The position numbers and the translations under genes are program-made. This document shows, one piece after another, positions 45,377-52,277 of a stretch of 64,000 nt of DNA. Source of the DNA: an uncultured Microbacterium sp. (GTDB taxonomy: Bacteria; Actinomycetota; Actinomycetes; Actinomycetales; Microbacteriaceae); the NCBI RefSeq assembly GCF_937927635.1, contig NZ_CALBRW010000020.1, positions 70,586-134,585 of the forward strand. The letters run 5' to 3'. Below the pieces are notes generated by a model. That model had not been told where the DNA came from. It did no database searches and saw only the letters and a program-made list of their open reading frames with translations. Numbering within the stretch: position 1 is the first letter of the stretch; the number at the start of each line of letters is the position of its first letter.

Positions 45377-45431
45377 CGCGGGTCCCGAATCGCGTGCTCC
45401 TTCGACGTGAGGCCGCGATTCGGGACCCGCG
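45377..45431. repeat. Long hairpin between glucosidase gene and Zur box
   Basis: CGCGGGTCCCGAATCGCG (45377-45394) is the exact complement of 45414-45431, with a 19-base loop. It ends 14 bases before the Zur box, and may also end the glucoside operon. No T-run is present. Confidence 0.85.
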
Positions 45432-45445
45432 AGGAGCAGCCGAGT

Positions 45446-45460
45446 TGAGAATGGTTCTCA
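45446..45460. promoter_or_regulatory. Zur box of the znu operon
   Basis: TGAGAA-TGG-TTCTCA is a perfect inverted repeat of the Fur/Zur type. It lies just upstream of the -10 hexamer TAGCAT (45469-45474), which is six bases from the ATG of znuA. Zinc-loaded Zur would block the promoter. A zur gene is 4.6 kb downstream. Confidence 0.8.
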
Positions 45461-45480
45461 TTAGCGATTAGCATGGGGCA

Positions 45481-46425
45481 ATGCGAAAAACTCCGGCCAT
45501 CGCCGCGCTCCTGACCGCCGCCGCTCTGGTACTGACAGGATGCGGCTCCACAGCGGCCGGTCAGGCCGACGACGGGCGCGTGCAGGTGGTCGCCTCCACG
45601 AACGTCTACGGATCGCTGGCGGCGCAGATCGGCGGCGACCAGGTCGACGTCACCAGCCTGATCGACTCGAAGGCCCAGGATCCGCACTCCTTCGAGGCCA
45701 CTGCACGCGACCGGCTCGCCGTGCAGCACGCCGATCTCATCATCGAGAACGGCGGCGGCTACGACCCCTTCATGGAGCAGCTGCGCGATGGCTCGGACGC
45801 CGCGGTCATCACCGCCGCCGAGTTCTCGCACGACTACCCCGGCGCGACCGTGAAAGAGGACGACCACAGCAAGGATCACGAGGGCCATTCGCACATCGAG
45901 GGCTTCAATGAGCACGTGTGGTTCGACGTGCACACCATCACGCACGTGGTCGAGCGGATCACGACCGATCTGACGAAGCTCGATCCGGCGGGCAAGGCCG
46001 GGTTCGCGGCCAGGGCCGAGAAGGTCACCGGCGAGCTGACCGCGCTGCAGGCTGACCTCGACGCCCTGCATGCGAAGCACGAGGGACAGAAGGTGTTCAT
46101 CACGGAGCCGCTGCCCGGGCTGCTCGCCGCCGCGGCGGGGCTGGACGACGTCGCGCCGGACGGGTTCGCCTCCGCCGTGGAGGAGGGCGACGACGTCGCG
46201 CCCGCCATCCTGCTCGATGCCCTGCACGTGGTCGAGGGCGGTGAGGTGCGCGCCGTGCTCACCACCGCGCAGACCGGCGGCTCCGAGACGACGCGGGTGA
46301 CGGATGCCGCGAAGCGCGCCGGCATCCCCGTCGTGACCTTCTCGGAACTGCTCGGCCCCGATCAGACATATGCTCAGTGGATGCGCTCCGCGATCGACGA
46401 CCTCAGCGCCGCCCTGGACCGATGA
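45481..46425 (+). CDS. znuA: Zinc ABC transporter substrate-binding lipoprotein
   Basis: The 314-residue protein has a lipobox LTGC (Cys21), a metal-ligand His in DPHSFE (His69), a His/Asp-rich loop (about 125-141, DDHSKDHEGHSH) and NEHVWFD (His145), then ITEPLPGLLAAAAG. These are features of cluster A-I zinc-binding proteins. The Zur box upstream supports zinc rather than manganese. The message is probably leaderless. It overlaps znuC by ATGA. Confidence 0.92.
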   Translation: MRKTPAIAALLTAAALVLTGCGSTAAGQADDGRVQVVASTNVYGSLAAQIGGDQVDVTSLIDSKAQDPHSFEATARDRLAVQHADLIIENGGGYDPFMEQLRDGSDAAVITAAEFSHDYPGATVKEDDHSKDHEGHSHIEGFNEHVWFDVHTITHVVERITTDLTKLDPAGKAGFAARAEKVTGELTALQADLDALHAKHEGQKVFITEPLPGLLAAAAGLDDVAPDGFASAVEEGDDVAPAILLDALHVVEGGEVRAVLTTAQTGGSETTRVTDAAKRAGIPVVTFSELLGPDQTYAQWMRSAIDDLSAALDR

Positions 46426-47288
46426 GCGGGACGCCGGCCGGCGTGAGCGCGCCCGTGCTCAGCATCCGCGGCGCCTCGCTGCAGCGCGATGACCGCGAGC
46501 TGTGGGCCGGACTCGATCTCGACGTCGCGGCCGGCGAGTTCATCGCCGTGCTCGGACCGTCCGGCTCGGGCAAGACGACGCTGCTGCGCAGCATCCTGGG
46601 CCTGCAGCCGCTCTCGGCCGGGAGCGTGACCGTCGACGGCACTGCGGCCCGTCGGGGGAACTCCCGCATCGGCTATGTGCCCCAGCAGCGTCCGCTGCCG
46701 CCGGACACCAGCCTGCGCGCCCGCGACCTGGTCGCGCTCGGCGTGCACGGCATTCGGTTCGGATTGCCCATCCCGCGCCGCGGCGACCGCGCCCGCGTCG
46801 ATGAGCTGCTGAAGGGCGTGGAGGCCGCGCACTACGCCGACCGGCCCGTCGGACTGCTCTCCGGCGGCGAGCAGCAGCGGCTGCGCGTGGGCCAGGCGCT
46901 CGCCGACGACCCCGTGCTGCTGCTGTGCGACGAGCCGCTGTCGAACCTCGACCTCGCCAATCAGCGCGCGGTCGCGGAGATCATCGACCGACGACGCCGA
47001 CAGCACGACACCGCCGTGCTGTTCGTCACGCACGACATCAACCCGATCCTGGACCGCGTCGATCGCATCCTGTACATCGCCGGCGGGCGCTTCCTGCTGG
47101 GCACCCCCGACGAGGTGCTGCGCACCGAGGTGCTCACGGCGCTGTACGGCACGCCCGTGTACGTGTTCCGCACGGGTGGGAGGCTGGTCGTCGTCGGCGT
47201 GCCGGATGCTGAGACCAGGCACGAGCACGAGACCTCAGCGACCCAGGGCCCGGGAACCGGCACCCTGCCCACCGGGGGCGCCGCATGA
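46422..47288 (+). CDS. znuC: Zinc ABC transporter ATPase
   Basis: A 288-residue ATPase with Walker A GPSGSGKTTLL (45-55), the Q-loop GYVPQQRPLP, signature LLSGGEQQRLRVGQAL, Walker B LLLCDEPLSNLDL and the His switch in VTHDINP. The C-terminal tail is variable. It overlaps both znuA and the permease gene by four bases. Confidence 0.92.
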   Translation: MSGTPAGVSAPVLSIRGASLQRDDRELWAGLDLDVAAGEFIAVLGPSGSGKTTLLRSILGLQPLSAGSVTVDGTAARRGNSRIGYVPQQRPLPPDTSLRARDLVALGVHGIRFGLPIPRRGDRARVDELLKGVEAAHYADRPVGLLSGGEQQRLRVGQALADDPVLLLCDEPLSNLDLANQRAVAEIIDRRRRQHDTAVLFVTHDINPILDRVDRILYIAGGRFLLGTPDEVLRTEVLTALYGTPVYVFRTGGRLVVVGVPDAETRHEHETSATQGPGTGTLPTGGAA

Positions 47289-48139
47289 TCCCGATGCTGA
47301 ACTGGGGCGACATCTTCTCGTTCCAGGACTACGGCGAGCTGCTGGTGCTGCTGTCCAACTCGCTGCTCGCCGGCGCCGTGCTGGGCATCGTCGGCGGCCT
47401 GATCGGCGTCTTCGTCATGCAGCGCGACCTGGCTTTCGCCGTGCATGGCGTGAGCGAGCTGTCCTTCGCCGGCGCCGCCGCCGCGCTGCTGTTCGGCGGC
47501 AGCGTGGTGGTCGGATCGGTCGCCGGCGCGCTGATCGCCGCCATCCTGATCGGCCTCCTCGGTGTGAAGGCGCGCGAGCGCAACTCGATCGTGGGCGTGC
47601 TGATGCCGTTCGGCCTCGGCCTCGGCATCCTGTTCCTCTCGCTGGTGCAGGGCCGCACGGCCAACCGGTTCGGCCTGCTGACCGGGCAGATCGTCTCGGT
47701 CTCCAACCCCGACCTCGGTTGGTTGATCGGGATGAGCCTGATCGTGCTGGTGGGGCTGCTGCTGATCTGGAACCCGCTGCGCTTCGACTCGCTCGATCCG
47801 GAGTCCGCCGCGGCGCGCGGTGTGCCGACCCGCGCCGTGAGCCTGGTGTTCATGGTGCTGCTGGGGCTGATCGTGGCCGTGAGCGTGCACATCATCGGCG
47901 CGCTGCTGGTGATGGCGCTGCTGGTCACCCCAGCTGCCGCCGCGATGCGCCTGTCGGCCGGGCCGCTGGCCGTGCCGCTGCTGGCGGCGCTGTTCGGGTT
48001 CGTGTCGGCCGTGGGCGGCATCCTGCTGGCGCTCGCCGGGACCCTGCCCGTGAGCCCGTACATCACGACGGTCTCGTTCTTGATCTACCTCGGATGCTGG
48101 CTCGCGCAGGTCCTGCGCACCCGGATCCGCCGCGTCTGA
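47285..48139 (+). CDS. znuB: Zinc ABC transporter permease
   Basis: The 284-residue ABC-3 family permease has about eight helices, an N-terminal LSNSLLAGAVLGIVGGLIGV, MQRDLAFAVHGVSELSFAGAA (the conserved family loop) and a final STAGCWLAQ-like segment (IYLGCWLAQVL). It ends the znuACB operon, followed by a very long hairpin. Confidence 0.92.
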   Translation: MIPMLNWGDIFSFQDYGELLVLLSNSLLAGAVLGIVGGLIGVFVMQRDLAFAVHGVSELSFAGAAAALLFGGSVVVGSVAGALIAAILIGLLGVKARERNSIVGVLMPFGLGLGILFLSLVQGRTANRFGLLTGQIVSVSNPDLGWLIGMSLIVLVGLLLIWNPLRFDSLDPESAAARGVPTRAVSLVFMVLLGLIVAVSVHIIGALLVMALLVTPAAAAMRLSAGPLAVPLLAALFGFVSAVGGILLALAGTLPVSPYITTVSFLIYLGCWLAQVLRTRIRRV

Positions 48140-48150
48140 CCCCCACTGCA

Positions 48151-48238
48151 TCCGTCGAGAGCACGACATGTCGCCGAGTGCACGGATCGTTCGCGCGAAC
48201 TTCCCGTGCGTTCGGCGAGGTCCCGTGCTCTCGACGGA
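48151..48238. repeat. Near-complete 88-base hairpin after znuB
   Basis: TCCGTCGAGAGCACG (48151-48165) pairs exactly with 48224-48238. After a five-base internal loop TCGCCGAGTGCACGG (48171-48185) pairs with CCGTGCGTTCGGCGA (48204-48218), allowing two G-T pairs, and the tip is the palindrome GTTCGCGCGAAC. Outer C and G runs flank it. It may terminate the znu operon. Confidence 0.85.
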
Positions 48239-48297
48239 ATACGGGGGATGAGATCATGTACCCCGGGGGCAGAACACGTGAGAAAGGGTGACGTCCG

Positions 48298-49716
48298 GTG
48301 AGCGAGACGCACGAGTCCGACAACGCGCAGAACGGCGACTTCTTCGACCAGCTGCTGACCTCGAACCCGGGCAAGGAGCATGCATCGTTCACGCAGGGCT
48401 TCCGCGGGTACGACAAGGCCGAGGTGGATGCCGCCGTCGCCACGCTGCGCGACCAGGTCGCGCGCCTGACGAGCGACCGCGAGACCGCCGACGCCCGTCA
48501 TCGGGAGGCTCTCGAGGCGCTCCGGGCCGAGCACGAGCGCGCGCTGGCCGATGCCGTCTCCGGCAACGACGAGCGCCTGGCGCGGCTCGAGGACGAGCTG
48601 ACCGCGGCCCGTGCGCAGGCCGAGGATGCCGCGGCGCAGGTGAGCACCCTCGCCTCCGAGCTGAGCGAGGCGCCCAAGGACGCCGACGAGCCGCAGAGCC
48701 GCCAGCAGTTCGAGGCCGTGCTGCGCGTGGCCGAGGACCAGGCCAGCGTGCTCATCCACAACGCTGCCACGCAGGCCGAGCGACTGCTGCAGGCCGCCCG
48801 GGAGGAGGCAGAGGCCAAGCGCGCCGAGCTGGCCGCCGACATCGCGCGCATCACGGCCCAGGCCGAGCACGATGCGGACCAGGTGCGCCTGCGCATCGAC
48901 ACCGAGCTGACCGCCCATCAGGCGCGGCTGCAGCGCGAGTCCGCGCACGCCGCCGAGAAGGTGGCGCAGGCCGAGCAGGAGGCGGCGACCGTCCGCACTG
49001 AGGCCGAGAAGGGTGCCGCCGCCCTGCGCGCCATGGTCACCAGGGAGACCACTGATCAGCGATCGGATGCCGAGCGCGAGGTGCGCGAGATGAACGCCCG
49101 CGTGCTGGAGTTCGAGGAGACCCTCACCCGCCGCCAGGATGACGCGCAGCAGGAGTTCCTGGTGCTGCACAACCAGGCGGTCTCGCACGCCGAGCGCATC
49201 ACCACCGATGCCAATGAGCAGGTCGCGGCGTCGCTCGACCACGCCCAGCGCATCTCGGCCAAGGCCGACGACTACGAGCGCCTGATGCGCTCGCAGGCGC
49301 AGGCCATCGAGGCCGAGGCGCAGGTGCGCTCGCGCGAGACGCTGGACCGCGCCCGCGCGAAGGCGCAGAAGATCATCGATTCGGTGACCGGGCACGCCAC
49401 GGCGGCGCTGCGGGATGCCGAGGACCGCACCCGCCAGCTGCGCTGGCAGCAGCAGCAGCTGAACAGCTTCATGGCCGAGGTGCGCGAGCTGATCCGCCCC
49501 GAGGGCGTGCTCGCATCTCCGGCATCCGCTTCCGTGGCGGATGCCGGAGCGGATGCCGGCGATGCGGCGGATGCGGGCGACGCCCTCGACACCGAGCTCG
49601 GCGAGCTTCTCGAGACCTCCGGCGGCGACGCTTCGGACGCTTCGGACGAGGACGGCGCCCACGAGGACTACGCGGAAGAGGCTGAGCTCGAAGAGGAGGA
49701 GCCCTCCCGCTCCTGA
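48298..49716 (+). CDS. DivIVA/Wag31-like coiled-coil protein
   Basis: The 472-residue protein starts with a DivIVA-type region (FTQGFRGYDKAEVDAAVATL, about 31-50, the membrane-curvature module) and continues as a long Ala/Glu/Gln coiled coil to about residue 400, then an acidic Asp/Ala/Glu-rich tail (DAGADAGDAADAGD). It is longer than classical Wag31. Such proteins mark poles or septa and scaffold cell-wall growth. The GTG start has an AAAGGG site. It sits between two zinc-related operons without an obvious link. Confidence 0.8.
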   Translation: MSETHESDNAQNGDFFDQLLTSNPGKEHASFTQGFRGYDKAEVDAAVATLRDQVARLTSDRETADARHREALEALRAEHERALADAVSGNDERLARLEDELTAARAQAEDAAAQVSTLASELSEAPKDADEPQSRQQFEAVLRVAEDQASVLIHNAATQAERLLQAAREEAEAKRAELAADIARITAQAEHDADQVRLRIDTELTAHQARLQRESAHAAEKVAQAEQEAATVRTEAEKGAAALRAMVTRETTDQRSDAEREVREMNARVLEFEETLTRRQDDAQQEFLVLHNQAVSHAERITTDANEQVAASLDHAQRISAKADDYERLMRSQAQAIEAEAQVRSRETLDRARAKAQKIIDSVTGHATAALRDAEDRTRQLRWQQQQLNSFMAEVRELIRPEGVLASPASASVADAGADAGDAADAGDALDTELGELLETSGGDASDASDEDGAHEDYAEEAELEEEEPSRS

Positions 49717-49729
49717 CCGCATCCCGTTC

Positions 49730-49889
49730 GCGCTGCACTTCTCGCTCGGCGCGGCGCAGATCTGCGCCGCGTTGGTCGATAACTGCAGCGCGGGGCGCGA
49801 GGCGCGTCGAGAAGTGCCGCGCGCGTCGAGAAGTGCCGCGCGGGGCCTGAGGTGCGCTGAGAACAGCAGCGCCGATCGACAACTGCCGC
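49730..49889. repeat. Array of six related 15-base motifs plus a 22-base palindrome
   Basis: This fills half of the 329-base gap before zur. A reverse-complement copy GCGCTGCACTTCTCG (49730-49744) is followed by forward copies CGATAACTGCAGCGC (49777), CGAGAAGTGCCGCGC (49808 and 49827), TGAGAACAGCAGCGC (49858) and CGACAACTGCCGCGC (49877). Between the first two lies the perfect palindrome CGCGGCGCAGATCTGCGCCG plus CG (49750-49771). The rest of the gap, 49890-50032, shows no clear element. Confidence 0.75.
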
Positions 49890-50032
49890 GCGAGGTCGGC
49901 AGGCGCCCGGTGCGTGCCCCGAGTGGTCAGGTCGTGCGCCCGGAACGGGCCGAGCGCGTGACCCGGGAATGCGCTGAGCGATCGCGACTCCCGTGCACGG
50001 CGAACGCCCGAGCAGTGCACAGCCACCCGGCC

Positions 50033-50038
50033 TAGACT
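50033..50038 (+). promoter_or_regulatory. Leaderless -10 box of zur
   Basis: TAGACT is seven bases before the ATG at 50046. No ribosome site is present. Confidence 0.5.
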
Positions 50039-50045
50039 CTGATGC

Positions 50046-50459
50046 ATGGCTCAGCGGAACACCTGGCAGCGTGAGCGCGTGCGCGACGCACTCGCCGATG
50101 CGCGCGGTTTCGTGAGTGCGCAGACGCTGCATGCCGACCTTCGCCAGGAGGGCACCGGCATCGGCCTGGCGACCGTGTACCGGGCGCTGGCGGGGCTCGC
50201 CGCCTCCGGCGAGGCCGACTCGCTGCAGAGCCCCGAGGGCGAGTCGCTGTACCGCGCGTGCTCCACCCAGCGCCACCACCACCATCTGATCTGCCGCTCC
50301 TGCGGCCGGGCCGTGGAGATCGAGGCCAAGGACGTCGAGCAGTGGGCGCAGCGCACCGCCGCTGCCCACGGCTTCCGCGAGGCCGAGCACGTCGTGGACA
50401 TCTTCGGCCTGTGCGCGGAGTGCGCCGCACGCCGTGACGCCGCCGGAGCAGGCGAGTGA
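50046..50459 (+). CDS. zur: Fur-family zinc uptake regulator
   Basis: The 137-residue protein has the Fur winged helix (TLHADLRQEGTGIGLATVYRAL, 28-48), a His-rich hinge (HHHH, 77-80), and the two structural-zinc CxxC pairs CRSC (83-86) and CAEC (123-126). Zur rather than Fur is inferred from the znu operon with its Zur box and from the UPF0718/TIGR03943 pair that follows. The gene overlaps the permease gene by GTGA. Confidence 0.88.
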   Translation: MAQRNTWQRERVRDALADARGFVSAQTLHADLRQEGTGIGLATVYRALAGLAASGEADSLQSPEGESLYRACSTQRHHHHLICRSCGRAVEIEAKDVEQWAQRTAAAHGFREAEHVVDIFGLCAECAARRDAAGAGE

Positions 50460-51499
50460 CGTCAGCCCCGCCGCGCACGACGGCCCCCACGGTGCATGCG
50501 CATCGGCATCCGCCCCGGCGTGTGCCGACCGGCCGCGCGATAGCCATCGGTGCCGGCATCCTCGCCGTGCTCGTGCTGATCGATGTCTTCGTGCCGAACC
50601 TGTTCTCCAAGGCTCTGCCCGACCGCGCGCAGGACGGGCTGACACTCACGCTCAGCGTGCTCATCGAGGCGCTGCCGTGGGTGATCCTCGGTGTGGTCCT
50701 GTCGATCGTCGTGCAGGTGTGGCTGCCCGCGGATGCCGTGCAGCGCTGGCTGCCCGAGAAGGCCTGGGTGCGCCGTGCCGTGCTCGCGCTGCTGGGCATG
50801 TTCATCCCGGTGTGCGAGTGCGGCAACGTGCCCTTCGCGCGCGGTCTGATGATGCGCGGCCTCGCTCCCGCCGAGGCGCTGACCTTCCTCATCGCGGCGC
50901 CCATCGTGAACCCGATCGTGATCCTCACGACGCATGCCGCGTTCGGCTGGGACGGCGGCATCCTCGTCGCGCGGCTCCTCGGCGGATACGCGATCGCGAA
51001 CCTCATCGGCTGGATCTACAGCCGGCACCCCGACCCGCAGAGCCTGCTCACCGAGCGGTTCGTGGAGACCTGCGATCAGGTGGTGCACGAGCCCGGCTCG
51101 CCCACCCGCCGCAGCCTGATCCAGTTCCTCGTCGAGCTGCGCGCCGTGATGCCCGCCCTGGTGATCGGCTCGGCCCTCGCCGGCGCCGTGCAGGTGCTCA
51201 TCCCTCGGGACGTGCTGCTGGCGATCGGCGCGAACCCCGTGCTCTCGATCCTCGCGATGGTCGTGCTCGCGATGACCGTCGCCATCTGCTCGAACGTCGA
51301 CGCGTTCTTCGCCCTGTCGTTCGCCTCGACGTTCTCCTCCGGCGCGGTCATCGCGTTCCTGCTGGTGGGCCCGCTGGTCGACGTGAAGATGCTCGCGCTG
51401 CTGCGCACCACGTTCATCGCGCGCGTGCTGGCGGCGATGGTCGGCCTGGTCGTGCTGAGCGCCTGCGCCATCGGGATCGGGGTGAACGTCTTTGGCTGA
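50456..51499 (+). CDS. UPF0718-family permease
   Basis: The 347-residue membrane protein has about eight helices and the family-typical GMFIPVCECGNVPFARGLMM segment and CSNVDAFFALSFA near the C-terminus. The N-terminus is His/Pro rich (HAHRHPPRR). UPF0718 proteins pair with TIGR03943 proteins as two-part permeases in several Zur-related loci, so zinc or another metal complex is a likely cargo; this is an inference. It overlaps zur and the following gene. Confidence 0.85.
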   Translation: MTSAPPRTTAPTVHAHRHPPRRVPTGRAIAIGAGILAVLVLIDVFVPNLFSKALPDRAQDGLTLTLSVLIEALPWVILGVVLSIVVQVWLPADAVQRWLPEKAWVRRAVLALLGMFIPVCECGNVPFARGLMMRGLAPAEALTFLIAAPIVNPIVILTTHAAFGWDGGILVARLLGGYAIANLIGWIYSRHPDPQSLLTERFVETCDQVVHEPGSPTRRSLIQFLVELRAVMPALVIGSALAGAVQVLIPRDVLLAIGANPVLSILAMVVLAMTVAICSNVDAFFALSFASTFSSGAVIAFLLVGPLVDVKMLALLRTTFIARVLAAMVGLVVLSACAIGIGVNVFG

Positions 51500-52277
51500 C
51501 ATCCACCACGAGGAGCACCGCACAGGCCTCCACGCCATCGCCTCCCGCTGGCTCGGACTGGGTCTGGCGACCGTGGTCGCCGTGGTGACGCTCGGCCTGG
51601 GCGTCACCGGCCGGCTCACCCTGTACATCAGCCCCGACACGGTCTGGTTCGCCTGCGCGGCAGCCGTGGTGATGCTCGGGATGGCCGTCTGGTCGTGCAC
51701 CCTGCCGCCGGGCGCGGAGGGCGACCACGACCACACCGGGTCGACGTCGAGAGCGGATGCCGGATCGCACCGGCGGCGGATGCTGCAGACGATCGCCGTC
51801 GTGACCGGCGGCGCCATCGCCTCGCTCGTCGTGCTCGCCGCGCTGGTGCTGCCGCCCGCGACCCTGTCCGCGCAGCTGGCGGTGTCGCGCGCGGGGGAGA
51901 GCACCGTGCTGTTCGCCGGCGCCGACGACGTGACCCTCGGCGTCGCCGACACGACGACGTTCGGAGTCGGAGACTGGGCCAGTGCATTCGCCACCTCGAG
52001 TCGCCCGGAGGAGCACGACGGCGCGTCCGTCACGCTCACCGGCTTCGTCACGCCCGGCAAGGGAGGGGATGCCGGCCTGACGAGGATGACCATCACGCAC
52101 TGCGTGATCGACGCCCGCCCCGCCACCGTTCCGGTCGCGGGCGTCGCCGGCAAGTACGACACGGGACAGTGGGTCGAGGTCACCGGAACGGTGCACGCGG
52201 ATGCCGACGGCACGCTGCGCATCGAGCCCACCTCGGTGAAGAAGGTCGCCGAGCCGAAGGACCCGTATGAGTACTGA
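51492..52277 (+). CDS. TIGR03943-family putative permease subunit
   Basis: A 261-residue protein starting at TTG 51492, eight bases inside the previous gene. It has two or three N-terminal helices (LGLGLATVVAVVTLGLGV), a His/Asp cytosolic loop (EGDHDHTGS), another helix near 95-115, and a soluble domain with VTLTGFVTPGKGGDAGLTRM. The pair with UPF0718 is the usual arrangement. The start keeps the family N-terminus and has no competing ATG. Confidence 0.82.
   Translation: MADIHHEEHRTGLHAIASRWLGLGLATVVAVVTLGLGVTGRLTLYISPDTVWFACAAAVVMLGMAVWSCTLPPGAEGDHDHTGSTSRADAGSHRRRMLQTIAVVTGGAIASLVVLAALVLPPATLSAQLAVSRAGESTVLFAGADDVTLGVADTTTFGVGDWASAFATSSRPEEHDGASVTLTGFVTPGKGGDAGLTRMTITHCVIDARPATVPVAGVAGKYDTGQWVEVTGTVHADADGTLRIEPTSVKKVAEPKDPYEY

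Noticed and set aside
49730..49889. CRISPR array
   Set aside because: Repeats are short, degenerate, unevenly spaced and partly inverted, and no cas genes are near.
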